Part shown: positions 25,101 through 35,700 of the stretch, one piece after another
How the letters are laid out: each line of letters begins with the position of its first letter
Numbering within the stretch: position 1 is the first letter of the stretch
From: Romanomermis culicivorax
Lineage: Eukaryota; Nematoda; Enoplea; Mermithida; Mermithidae
DNA: 64,000 bases
Assembly: GCA_963922205.1 (NCBI GenBank)
Contig: CAWUHX010000076.1
Location: 1 to 64,000 of the forward strand
Direction: 5' to 3'
The notes under the pieces: generated by a model
What the model saw: only the letters and a program-made list of their open reading frames with translations
Database searches by the model: none
Told to the model about the DNA's origin: nothing
Position numbers and translations under genes: made by a program

Positions 25101-27683
25101 GTTGATTCTGAAGGTTTTTGAGAATCATTCGCAGCACTAGATTCACGTGAAGAAGCTGAATTTGATGCTACACATTGACGTTTGTTGTCTAAATTTGAAG
25201 ATGTGAAATAGCTAGTGATACGCTTCATATTTTATTAGATTCAAAAGTTGAAACAATCCCGAAAAAATTTTCATAAACTTCAACCCCTACTATACATCCA
25301 ATGCAAATTATAAAATACGTACAGCAAGAAAAAGCGTAATATGTAGGAAACAGCGAAATGAAAGTCAATCAATATTCAACAAATGCATTACACTGTTAGA
25401 CATGCAAATTTTATTTTAAAATATAATATTTGTACCTTTTACCCTTCATTTTTATGATTCAATAAAGGAATAGAAAAAAATTCACAGGTGCCAAGAGTAG
25501 TCAATTGTTCACATACATGCGCTCGATCAGATACGCTAAAAATTTTTTCGGATTTCATGTCAGGGGGGAATTCCCCCTATTCCCCCCCTAGTTATGGGCC
25601 TGATCACACATCTTATTATTAAACTTCTGCTGGAATTCACCAGTGCAACTTGGCGAAAACTGCGGAAACGTTTTATCAATAATCTTTTCCATCGTTATAA
25701 GTTGAAAAAAACTTATGCTGTTTCCACACTAATTTACCTCTAAATGTGCTCAAAATCCTAAGGCGGTAGAGTTTCTCATAAATGTTACTATTAATTAGAC
25801 AGAGTGGACAGCTTGGAGCTGAAATTCAAAATGAACATTTAGAAGTAGAACAACAACGTCATTGATAGTAGCGAATTCATTCAGCAATTACAAAACTGAT
25901 TCAATTGTCATTGAATCACGTGCCGATCGCCAGAAGGGAAATCCTTGGTTTTGCGTATTTCGAAAACCAAGTGTAACAAATGATAGAATCGCTTAAAGCC
26001 TGTATTTTTAATGAAAAATATCAGTTCCAATTACTGCCAGAATTTCAACCGATTAATGTCGGTTCTAATTAACCATTGCACATTTAGTAAAAAATATTCT
26101 GTATCGTGGCTTCATTTTACTTGTCAAAATCGCTAAGTGATTAATTTACATTTTACTACAGGTACGATATATTGTGCAAAAAGTGCGACAGCTTCATTTG
26201 CAGTTCAAACAGTATGCGCACCATTCTGAACAGCCATTATGTCTCGGTTGACCCACAGATTTGGCCTCGTATGTGCGCCGAACCAAATCCAAAACCGCTC
26301 AGTTTTTTCGAATTGTCAGTTGCAGGCATACTTTCTTGTTGCAAATGCCGTCAAGATTGCGGCGTTATTATCAAGTATCGGGGGGTAGGTGTTTCATTAG
26401 TTGCATTTTATTTATCGATATTTTAAATTTTGGTACTTACTACTAGGTGAATCTTACATTACGTGATTCCCCCTGATATCGTGCAAACGTAACATCCATA
26501 CACATGTAGCGCTAAATTTCAAACAGTGAAGGCATATTTGAGCATGAATCTTATACCTTCATGTCCGACTGAACTGTAAATATCCAATGACGATTGTCTA
26601 ACATTAATTAGAACTTGAGTGGAAACATAACCCCATCATAAATACGCACAGTTGTAGTAATTCAAAACCTATCGCTGCCGATATAAATCTCAAATTATCG
26701 GAAATCGAATGAAAATAATTGTACGTCACAATGTCTCCTTGGCGAACCCTCTGATCCTCTTTGCAAGCCTATTATTGTTTTCAATATGGAATAGAAATCG
26801 AGTATGCTCTCATGGTTTTTTGACTCGAGGACATACTCAAAAAGAATTCTGGATGCATAAATAAGTTGACGGCTGTGCTGTACACTTTTACTTTGAAAGG
26901 GTCAATCCCTATATTTTTCTAGTTGACTGTGACGAATTAGCATTTTTCTAATTTTTTTATCTCAGCTTCTTTGGCTCGATTCAATCTGTTTTGAAACTAA
27001 CGTAAGCCAAAAGTTGCATTGCAGAGGAATCTCAAAAGATTAATCGAGTAATAAGTGCCACGCTTGTGTAGCACACATGCCCCGTGAAAATTCCCCAGTT
27101 GGAGAGTGCTCAGACTTTTCGTCGAGCAGGAGTGAGGTGCCAGTGAGCAAAAAACAAAAAAAGCACCACAAGCATGTTTATCATGCATGAACGAAAATAA
27201 TCAAAAAACCTGTCTTCTAAAAGGTTCAGGGGTGTTCGACGATTTTTTTTCTGGCCAGGAGGGTGTCCAGGGTCTCAAGTGTGAGGGTTCATCCCCTATC
27301 CCCTATGTGCATATATCTTCAATAGTTTTTCGTTTATTCACTGCCAATCTTGTAGAAATACAACCTGATATCCCTTTTAATCCACTTCATCGCTTCTGAA
27401 GGTATTCCTACCCGCATTGAAAGCCGGTTCTATAGTGCTCCGTGAGCATAATGGTACTACAAAATTCACCGCTAAACAATGGAAACAAATTTTGACCAAC
27501 TATTTTGTCGTCGATTCTATCAATAATGTCGACTTACCGCCAATGTTTCACGCGCTAAGTTTTACTGATCGTGAAAAGTTGGAAAAATGCTTAGAACGAG
27601 CTCAGACGATCGCCGAAAGGTACATGAACAGGTTTAAAAATCGCAAACAACAAATATTATATGCCGATTTCCCTAAAAAATGA
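10117..27683 (+). CDS. RIG-I-like RNA helicase (RLR), at least 14 exons
   Basis: Exons inferred from GT/AG sites: 10117-10273, 10442-10552, 10614-10792, 10849-10957, 11433-11719, 14213-14375, 15992-16090, 16218-16390, 18111-18246, 19207-19449, 19685-19852, 19996-20236, 26162-26384, 27402-27683. Every junction is phase-consistent; about 856 residues. Motifs by approximate residue: APTGSGKT (120-127, ATP binding), DECH (249-252), VIGLTAS (282-288), LIFVRTR (motif IV), [12 protein letters not shown] (V), QRRGRGRA (VI), then a helical pincer-like segment and a C-terminal domain with zinc cysteines C694, C697, C748, C751. This order and the motif wording are those of RIG-I/MDA5/LGP2 and nematode DRH proteins, which sense double-stranded RNA in the cytosol. 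Dicer is excluded because no PAZ or RNase III follows. Only about 95 residues precede the helicase, too few for two CARDs. The true start is not located; a TATA-like ACTATATATAAAT lies at about 10038-10050, but the first exon has no in-frame ATG. The intron from 20237 to 26161 holds a 4.2-kb hAT element. Confidence 0.9.
10988..11214. mobile_element. Harbinger-type MITE in RLR intron
   Basis: Inverted ends AGGGCCATTTATAC(T/A)TGCC (10988 and 11214) extend into CTCTTTCGA words. They are flanked by a TTA/TTA 3-bp target duplication (10985-10987, 11215-11217), the PIF/Harbinger hallmark. The interior is nearly palindromic (CCGAACGGAAACTTCCGTTC). Confidence 0.85.
11754..12165 (+). mobile_element. 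CATACATGTAAT MITE, copy 1 (3' end lost)
   Basis: Starts CATACATGTGATTGGG and follows the whole body of the family (CATATGGC, GGCGCTTGCGCC hairpin, CCCCAAAATTTTGGG-like block, GACCCCCGGCCC), but lacks the terminal ATTACATGTATG. It lies in an RLR intron. Confidence 0.8.
12864..12934 (+). tRNA. Degenerate tRNA-like sequence (Thr TGT-like), probably SINE head or tRNA pseudogene
   Basis: TAGTCCAGTTGG matches an internal A box and GGTTCGAGCCC a B box. The anticodon arm is a perfect 5-bp stem (TCTGC/GCAGA) with loop CTTGTAT, anticodon TGT. The acceptor stem pairs at 5 of 7 positions, the T stem at 3 of 5, and the D stem has one mismatch. A functional tRNA is therefore unlikely; a tRNA-derived SINE is the best alternative. 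It lies in an RLR intron. Confidence 0.45.
13479..13723. mobile_element. MITE with AGTCTxGCxAGCAxACATGCAC ends, copy 1
   Basis: The left end AGTCTTGCTAGCAGACATGC (13479) mirrors GCATGTATGCTTGCTAGACT at the right (to 13723), with about 18 of 22 bases agreeing. The body (AAGCGTGTTTTTCATG, GTTCAGGGG, AGGAGGGTG) recurs at 27062-27320. It lies in an RLR intron. Confidence 0.75.
15178..15360 (+). mobile_element. CATACATGTAAT MITE, copy 2 (truncated)
   Basis: Starts CATACATGTAATTGGGGG and follows the family through AAATGTCAATTTTTGAACGAAAAA, then diverges. It is the 5' half only. Confidence 0.8.
16508..16927 (+). mobile_element. CATACATGTAAT MITE, copy 3 (intact, nested in Harbinger)
   Basis: CATACATGTAAT at the left (16508-16519) and CCATGTATG at the right (ending 16927), bordered by an exact 8-bp duplication ACGTGAAT (16500-16507 and 16928-16935). 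The 8-bp duplication places the family with hAT-type transposons. It contains a GGCGCTTCGCGCC hairpin. Confidence 0.92.
17130..17365 (+). pseudogene. Myb/SANT-like DNA-binding protein of Harbinger, broken
   Basis: An ATG at 17130 is followed after seven codons by a stop. Shifted frames then give [20 protein letters not shown], a segment like [17 protein letters not shown], and KWRNLK, which together trace the trihelix/MADF-like fold of Harbinger Myb-like proteins that carry the transposase to the nucleus and to the TIRs. At least two frame breaks are present. Confidence 0.65.
17560..17880 (-). pseudogene. Harbinger (HARBI1-like) transposase N-terminal fragment
   Basis: 106 codons. An acidic start ([14 protein letters not shown]) is followed by [20 protein letters not shown], the helical N-terminal signature of HARBI1-type transposases (F-x-x-x-FR-L-s/t-K). 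The DDE nuclease that should follow is missing because the element is only about 1.25 kb without its nested MITE. It faces the SANT gene, as usual for Harbinger. Confidence 0.7.
18306..18452. mobile_element. Short hAT-type MITE
   Basis: Ends CAGTGCCGTGCGCAGG (18306) and TTTGTGCACAGCCCTG (to 18452) are inverted. The flanks TGTTCACT and CGTTCACT agree at 7 of 8 bases. The interior is a G-run/C-run pair (GGGGGGCGG ... GCCCCCC). Confidence 0.85.
21925..25228 (-). pseudogene. hAT transposase with TTF-type zinc finger (ZMYM/KRBA2-like), disrupted
   Basis: It reads on the minus strand from an ATG at 25228 ([12 protein letters not shown], a typical start of this group). Serine-rich small exons follow, then the region 24911-24400 with a TTF zinc finger ([14 protein letters not shown], then [15 protein letters not shown] further on), a [16 protein letters not shown] block at about 23590, the helical insertion in the 235-codon frame 22872-22165 ([13 protein letters not shown]), and a dimerisation motif ([14 protein letters not shown]) near 21960. 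Frame changes between 24666 and 24644, stops after 24330, the nested MITE and stops beyond the ASVER motif show it is dead. Confidence 0.8.
23679..24138. mobile_element. Nested hAT MITE with CAGTGTTTTTTTGTA ends
   Basis: Inverted ends CAGTGTTTTTTTGTA (23679) and TACAAAAAAAAACACTG (to 24138), with CATTTGTACTGGTACAAACG words inside both ends. Flanks ATTCCTCC and GTTCCTCC agree at 7 of 8 bases. A truncated copy of its right part is at 59128-59273. Confidence 0.88.
27062..27320. mobile_element. MITE of the 13479-13723 family, copy 2
   Basis: Shares AAGCATGTTTATCATG, CTGTCTTCTAAAAGGTTCAGGGG, AGGAGGGTGTCC and CCCTATGTGCAT with copy 1, in the same order. It ends about 80 bp before the last RLR exon. 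Confidence 0.7.
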
Positions 27684-27689
27684 AATAAA
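27684..27689 (+). promoter_or_regulatory. Polyadenylation signal AATAAA of the RLR gene
   Basis: AATAAA lies directly after the TGA stop of the last RLR exon. Such a close signal would give a very short 3' UTR; a later site is possible. Confidence 0.5.
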
Positions 27690-28391
27690 AAATTGTCGTT
27701 TGAGTTTTCACTCGTCTTGTGATATTCCAACCTGACGTCAACTTGTAGTGCCTAGTATAAGTTATGCATACACTGACTGACTGTAGTTTGTCCATCGGCA
27801 GATCGGGTTTAACTCCCATCTTCAAGGAAATTGAAGAATTTTTCCTAGATTCAGCACCCGCAAAAATTTTCTCCAATATAATTTGTAGTATTCAAAAAAA
27901 TTTTCGCCAGAATCAGTCGTCTCTATGATATCATTTTTCAAAGTGCTTATTCGCGACACGTCAACTTTTTTGTCTAATAAATACATGTCACGGAGTTCGG
28001 AGGTTTTAGGAAGTCAGCCGAGCAGTTCATATGTAGGTGAATTCATCGGTTGGCAATATTTAGCGGAGAGTCGTTGGAGGAACAAAATGTCAAATTTTCA
28101 TTTTTTTAAAAATATTTCATAAAAGATCGGAAACAATGATTAACAAAACAGTAGATAATTGCTGTTCAAAAACCAAAAAATTTGTGCGTGTGACGCGACG
28201 AAAAATTTGGAATTTTTTGACTATTTTTATTCAAAATGATTGTTTTTGCAAAAAATAGACAGTTTCTGTTTTTTTTCGTCCAAACCGACGGGGTTCCTTT
28301 GTTTATGTCCAGGAAAGCCACACGATTGGAGAATCTGGAGGTCGCCATATGGCTTGTCTCATGAACAATTTCTGGCGGTTTTGTAACACTC

Positions 28392-28743
28392 CCATTGCAT
28401 ACAAAAAACGGGGCCCCGGGGTTCGGGGATTCAAGCGACTTTTTCGGCGCTGGGGGTCACTGATTGACAAAAAGACGGATCTCTGATTGACAAAAAGGCT
28501 GGTCTCTGGGGGGAGCGGGGAATTCGTTTTTTCGCAAAAAAGTCCGAAAAACGATTTAAAATCGTAATTTTGTCTAAAAAACTGTAATAAATGCATTCGT
28601 GGCGTGAAGCACCCAGAAAATTGTCGTTTTTGACCTTTTTAGTCCGGAAATTTTGATTTTTTTTTCAAAGAAAAAAATATATATATATGGCCGGCGATTT
28701 CTGTGGGACTCCTACAGCATTCCCCTCCCCAATTACATGTATG
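28392..28743 (-). mobile_element. CATACATGTAAT MITE, copy 4 (inverted, decayed)
   Basis: Ends with CCCCAATTACATGTATG (to 28743) and contains ACGGGGCCCCGGGG, GGGGGTCACTGATT and the GGCGATTT/CATTCCCC blocks in inverted order relative to copy 3. The other end is degenerate and no target duplication was recognised. Confidence 0.65.
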
Positions 28744-28961
28744 CCCCAATGACACTATAGTACATACTGTCACCAGTGATGAGAAATATGCCATTTTAAA
28801 TAATTTTTGAACAGAAGAGTGAGTAGAACTTCTTTACTTCTTTAGGAATTAAATTTTTTACAAAGTTTCTGTTGAAAACTAGAAACTAACTTTTTATCTG
28901 TTGCGCTTTATGGCTCCTTTTTCATTTGTGTTACCTATATATAAGTACACCGATTTTTTCG

Positions 28962-29119
28962 CAGTGTTTTCTTCACTTTTAAGGAATGAACTTTTGAAGA
29001 AGCAAATAGACGATGAGTTTATCGAAAACGGGATGAAAGCTTTGCGATTTATTGAGGGAGAGCTGTCCGAGGATGCTCCAATCACAGTTGCCTTTGATCT
29101 GGTTACCATAGACGCGTAA
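28962..29119 (+). CDS. Possible terminal exon of an unidentified small gene
   Basis: After a good acceptor (TTTTTCGCAG) an open frame of about 50 codons runs to a TAA: LLRNELLKKQIDDEFIENG, then KALRFIEGELSEDA and AFDLVTIDA. The composition is coding-like (helical, acidic) and unlike the surrounding AT-rich DNA. A candidate upstream exon lies at about 27925-28122. I do not recognise the protein. It lies between the RLR stop and the ACAD9-like start, so it could also be an alternative last exon of the RLR gene or a chance ORF. Confidence 0.3.
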
Positions 29120-29711
29120 TCGGATTTTCATTTTCCTCAACAAGATTTGCAATATACATTCGGGTCACTATGTTATTGCCAACAACGTCTACTTTCGAAA
29201 AAAAGATTTTTAAATCATGAATCTTCAATCTGGAAGGAAAATGGGTGTTTGGAATTTTTTCAATCAAGTTTATTGAACCGTATAGAGATCCTCTGGGTAT
29301 TTTTTCTAAATTTATATCGAAGCCCCTCTGAAGGCTGAATTGATAGAAAGAGTCATTATTCCAACAAACAATAGACTATTCAGAAAGTTTGCTTTTGATT
29401 TTCGTACTTCTTTTAAGGTTTTTAATTTGTTTTTGCCAGCTCATTTATTTCAAATGATCCGTAGCGAAATTTTTATTCGCTTGTATCACTTTTGACCTTC
29501 TGTCTTGTAAACGAAAGAATAATCCGACTTTAATTACGCGATGATGCCATCCACAGTCGTGGCCTTCATTGAATTTTTTCTATCGCTATAATAAACCATT
29601 AGTATATTTAGTGTTTTCGTGGCGTTTGGACAGTAGGCCTTCATTCTTCCTGGTCTTACATTTTTGCGCCTAATAATTCAAATTTACCTTGATTTTCAGT
29701 TTGCCTCAAAA

Positions 29712-32700
29712 ATGCTTAACCGACTGGTGATCAACGCCAGAAAGACTTTGGGTTCGGGGAATCCTTATTTGCATGCCTGTTCTCGATGTGTCCGATTTTC
29801 AACTTTACGGCAAGAACAATCAAAACCAAACTCTGAAAATGAGTGTTCATCCAAGAATGTCAAAAACGCGGAACAGTCTTGGGAAACAGAAGCATCAAGA
29901 AATAAGGTGATCTTTCAGTCTACAGGCACAGAGGTAAAATCTATTTTTACAGGTTGCAGATCTTCTAAATAAACAGTCGAAAATATTTACCCTGTAGTGT
30001 AATAATGGAAATCCAAAATGCACGGCAAGAATATGTTACGAGGAGGTCGATTGCCCCGAGAAATGGATCTTGAAATTATTTAAATTCCTTTCATCATAGT
30101 TTTTTTGCCCTTGTGAAATTTAGGAACTTGAGGAAGTCCATTACTCCTTTTGTAAGTCTAGGTTGGAAGATACTCTGTCGTACTACACTACATTATGTCA
30201 TGCATAATTGAGATAAAAGCAGCAATGTGAAGCGAAACGTATTTTACGTTCTTTTGAGTATAACTAGCCATTTTCTGACGCACGGTAGATTCAGTTGTAT
30301 ATTGTTGAAACATTTAAAAACCAACAATCTCATTTGTACATTTCCAAAATCTATTATTAGAATGTCAATCAGTCGCAAAAATCCGAACCCGATGCGCCCA
30401 AAACGACGGGGAAGAAGCCTTTTTTGTCCAGATTTTTCGGAGGAATTCCGACTCAAATCGAAGAAGCGGCCGTCGCCGATTTGCCTCCGGAATATAAACA
30501 CCCTTTAATAAAAGGATTTGTCGTGAATAAGGTCGATACTGTAAGTATTTGTACTTCCATCTGTGAAATTATCTTTGACCATCACAGTACATTTTATAGG
30601 AAATGTTGATTTATCCTGAATATGACGAAACTTCACAGGTCATAGAAGCTGAAACCTTCGCCAAAAGCATCGAACGCTTAATTAATAATCGTAAGATTTG
30701 AATCTTTGAGATTTTTTGTGAAGAATCCTCGAAAAATCACGACAATTTTTTAATAATATGATGCGCATTCAAGTTTTTACATTCCAGTTGATAGCATCGA
30801 ATGCGATAAGAATAAACATATACCAGAAAAGATCATTCAAAATTGCAAAGAACTGGGACTGTTCGGATTGAGCATACCCGCTGAATACGGTAAGCATATA
30901 TGCTTGCGGTTGTGAGTCTCCTGATGTGTAAACGGCCAAAAATGACCATAACTGACGTTTTCACTAGAAGTTCGATAGACATCAACTTTTTACGTTAGCA
31001 CTTGAATCAGATTCCAAAAAGAAATTCTAATAAATTTTATTTTTCATGAAAATACAAGTACCTGGCTCATTGTGTACTATATTTTCTCGAGCTTATCTCC
31101 ATGGAAGAAATTTGAGTTTTTTCGGCAGGTATTTTCGTAATACATGGAAAACTTCTGAAGCAGTTGATATTTCTTATTAAAATTTTTTTCGTTATGGCAA
31201 GAAAAATGTTTTTACTTTTCATCTACGCTCCAAGATTTCTGAATCGGTGCTTTTCACGTGTTCTAGTAACCCTAGAACTGCTCAAGAGATCATTTTGAAC
31301 TTTTTTCATCAAGATTTAGTCATTTTGGTAGTCATTTGATTTATGTTTTTCAGGCGGCTTAGGTGCTAACTACAAATTTTTGGCGCGTTGTCACGAAGAG
31401 TTGAGTCGCAATTGGTCACTGTACACTCTAATCACGCACCACAACGATCTGGCCGCCAAAGCCATCCAAATTTTTGGCAATGAAAACCAAAAACGCGAAT
31501 ATTTACCCCGATTAGCGTCTGGCGAATCGATAGGTGCATTTTGTTTGCACGAAGATAGTTGTGGTCAAGACGTAGCCGCATTGGAAACAATGGCGTCGTA
31601 CAAAAATGATTCGTGGGGCAGTATTGTATTAAGTGGACAAAAGTCGTGGGTCACCAACGCGGTGAACGCCGATATTTTGATCGTTTTCGCCAAGTTAAAG
31701 AACGACGGCTGTGGTGAGGTATGTAAATATCGTAAATGCTCCTGAACAGACAACAACGCAGGACGGTAGGAAGTTTGATCCGTACCAGGGATCTGGAAAA
31801 ATATTTACTAGCCCGGGAAAAATAGTGTACTGCTTAATAGTGATGCGACAAGTACCGACACCATGGTACCGGTGCCGGGCCGGTACTGAAGAGGTACCAG
31901 TGCCGTACTCAAGTTCATAATGAAAAAAAGAAAAAACATCATTCAATAGTCGGGCATATGAAACTAAAATAATTCAGGCATTGAATTCGACTAGAACCAG
32001 TATGCCGTAGAATTGGTCAGTTTCTAGCAGAATTTTTTTTAGTTCTCTATTATTGTTGTTTATCATTTTCATTTTAGGTTGTTGTCTCTAGTGTATGCAG
32101 TTTGTTTGATGAGGATGCGTTATTTCTGCAAGGGTGCTGAAATTCTCAGATCGAGATGAATGTCTGAAATTAGAATCCATGTGGGTAACGTGAAAAATAA
32201 TTTCGAATGTCTAACAAAAGTGAAATGGGGAATTTGCCAACAACGCACAAATTTTGAAAAGTGATAATATAAAAAATCAATAAATCGTGTTGAACAGAAG
32301 TGTAGAAAATTTCCATTTTCGCTTGGAAGAGAGTACTCTAGGAGCATGTATATTGTCACATTAAGTTTTCGGAATCCATTTTAATCGCCAATGTTGATGA
32401 TTACCACATATTTCTGCTAGTATCATTATAGTCCTTTTTCCCCGAAATGTTTTTAAAAAATAATTACAGTGAAGCAAGTACTAATTTATATTTTTACGAT
32501 TTCCTACTTAACTCTGTATCACATAGGACTTAACTTTTGTTATCATACTCAATTAATCTCTGTGGCACAAAAGCTTCGAGTGAGTGATTTCGGCAAGAAG
32601 GCCAACATCTGTCATTTTCCGATTTACAAGCATTTTATAAACGGCAAACTATACATCATTCTATGCATCGAAAGTAGTGCTTCACACCGGGTACCCGGGT

Positions 32701-35700
32701 AGACCCGGGTCAATTTTCTGTATGAAACCCGGGTGGTACCCGGTTCCCAATAAGATATTGTATAAACGGAATATTTATATACTATTACTTGTATTTATGT
32801 GAAGTTACACTGAATGAACGTATTTTCCTTTAATTCAGTGCATTTACCTGCTCAACGTGTTAACAAGGCCGATTATGGCTCTCAAAAAGTTACTGTAGCG
32901 TATTTTTAGCAACAAAAATTCTATGTGTTTTAACAATGAAGCACGAAACGGAAATATTGGTACTGGATACAGTATGAGAAAACAATAAAAGTTGGAGAGA
33001 CGCATTGTGTGATTGAAGAGGCATAAAAATCGATGATGATAAGCCGGTAGAGACGGTTAAACCCGGACCTAGTGGGATATCTAGTTTGGAAATGGATTCA
33101 TCAAATAGTTGTGATGCGCGACCAGGTCACCACAATTTGCTTAAAAGTGTAAGAAATTTTGAAATATTTATTTTCTCCAAACGAAAAAAAATTTTTTCCG
33201 AAAAAAAATTTGTTTGAACAAAATGTGTTATTGGTTTTTCCTAACTTTTGTTTTGTAGCACTCCGCAAGGCTCATGCCTCAAAATTTATGAGTTTTCTGA
33301 AAATTTTCATGGAGTGCGTTCATTCACTGACTATTTAAATACCTGCATATAGAACCCGGGTATACCCGGGTACTGGAAATACCCGGGTCCTAGAATTTTG
33401 AAAGTGTGAAGCACTGCGAATGACTGGAATTTTTTTAAATGACCATAAATTATGACTTTGCGGATCAGCATATATATCTCAACGTGACACGTTATATATA
33501 TAATTAATACAGGCATATAACATTGTAATGGTACCGGTACCAGCTGAAAAAGTGGTACTGGAGCATCACTAATTGTAATGGTACCAGTACCGGCTGAAAA
33601 ATTTGTACCGGAACATCATTACTACTTAATTTAGGCTATTGATCAGTGTCTTCCAGGCAATAGCGCACAGTTTTCACTAATTCGACAGATACAATCATTA
33701 AAAAGCATATCGGAAGATAATAATTCAGCCGAGCACAAAAACAATGCGAAATTAAACGACATTGTTGGTGGATTTCCTTAGTTGTGAAATCAGTTTGCCT
33801 GCTGCGAGCTTGAAATCCGCATATGTTGTGCCGTTTCATGCCAAATTATGAAAATTGAGTGATTTACAGGCAATCGTAAATTTTGCAGTAAATTGTGTGC
33901 CTCCTCTCGAAAAAAATTCCAGGCTACAGACTTGTGTGTAACAATATTTTTTAAGTCTCCGCGTAAAAGTCACATGTGAAATCTGAGGATTTTTACAATA
34001 CAAATTTTACAATCACATAGCCTACAATAAACTCAGAATATGTTATGTTTCAGGATTACTTAAAATCATAGTAGGCAATATTTTTTATATACGCATAATT
34101 TTATGAGTCCGCGCAATAATGCAAGTAATGCACCTTCTAGCGCATTGTGAAGGACGACTGCTCTTGGACGCCACGTTTACAGCATGATTGAATCGATCAA
34201 AATTCTCCATCTATGACACAGAATAATGGTGAAGTAATCACAGTGTACAGGCATATATTCTTCACATGCACATCGTGAAAAGGTTCTGAAAGCAAAGCAG
34301 GAGGAAATGTAGTAAATCTCCGTAATGGCGTGAGCTATGGCCAGTCGGGGTTTTAATCTTGCTAGCAGACTTGGCGGAATCTGATTTGAATGAGCGATCT
34401 TAATTAATGACGTCACAGACTAGCTTTTGCCGGTCTGAGTACATACATGAGCTTTTGCGCCCATGCATGTAACGGGGCCCCGAGGTCTGGGGGTCAGTAA
34501 TTCCCCAAAATTTGGGTATAGGGGTCTTTAAAGGAAAAAAATTTCGATTTTTTCACAAGAAAAGTCCGAAAAAGGGTTCAAAAATGGTAAAAAATGTATC
34601 TATGGCGCGAAGCGCTGAGAAAATTGACGTTTTTTACCATTTTTTGTTCTAAAATTGACATTTTTCATCGAAAAAAATGACATTTTTCAGTATTTTTCCC
34701 ATCAAAAGTATGGGGGTCCCTATGACAACCATATGGCTAGCCATACAATTGGAAAATCCTGGGAGGTTCCTATAGCAGTCCCCCCAATTACATGTATGCT
34801 TTCGCCGATGTCTGAGCATAATCATTTTGGAAAACCAGGGAAATCCAGTTGATTTAACTGAAAATTTATGCGAAATATCCACTTTTTCTTGGAAAGTTTT
34901 TCCGTTGGTGAACCAAAAAAAGGCGACTGATGCTGACTTTCATAGCTTTCAAATGGATCGAGCGTTTCTATGCGGTTTGCTGCTGTCGATAGATGAAACA
35001 TCTGGCATAAAAGATGCAAAGTTTCAACCAGATCGCTCAAATGTTGACTGACCAGAATCAAAAATCGATTTTTTTGCAAATGAGAGAAATGACAAAAATC
35101 TCTATGTTCTATGACAGCATACCTGTACTTGGGGGGAGGTTGGGGGTTTGTGGCCCCACCCCCAACTCGGTCGAACCCTATACCCAAATGTCGGGACCTT
35201 CACCCCGAACTTGGTCAACCCTATACCCAAGCCCGCCAGACTCGGAACAATAGGAAAAAAGTGGCTTTTTTGGGAAAGTTATCGACTTTTTTGGGACCCC
35301 CACCCCAAAATTTTGCGTTTACCCTCCCCCAACTGGTCAAACCTCTTACAGGTATGTATAACAAGAAAAAGTAAGGCCCAACCGTCTTATCCTACTAGCG
35401 GAAATTTTCGACCTTCGCCTTGCAATGCACACGCGTTGCCTAAGCCTAAGGAGAATGCTAAGCCGGATACCGAGATCCAAAAATCAAAAAAAAATTGTAG
35501 TAGGATAACAAGTTTGGCCCAAAAGTAAAATATATCCGATCATTTGAACTTTGTAACAGCTGAAAACCACAAGCTAGCCGTCTCATTATTTCCGTTTCAC
35601 CACTAGTTTTTATCGTTTTTCGAACTGGTCAATGGATTCTCTGCACCATAACCTCGTTCAACTAATTTCAAAACGTTCAACCAATTTCAAAAAGCTCTTG

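Larger units (their letters stand above)
21399..25602 (-). mobile_element. hAT transposon, 4.2 kb, in RLR intron
   Basis: Ends CAGGCCCGTAACTAGG (21399) and CCTAGTTATGGGCCTG (to 25602) are inverted. The flanking 8 bases are identical, ATCACACA (21391-21398 and 25603-25610), a clean hAT target duplication. It encodes a degenerate transposase on the minus strand and hosts a nested 460-bp hAT MITE at 23679-24138. Three GC hairpins (GTCGCGCAGCGAC, GCGCGCTTAAGCGC, GGGGCGAAGCCCC) sit within 90 bp inside its left end (about 21476-21560). Confidence 0.93.

Noticed and set aside
10117-27683. Identity as Dicer-2
   Set aside because: No PAZ or RNase III domain follows; the last exons encode a zinc-binding RLR-type C-terminal domain.
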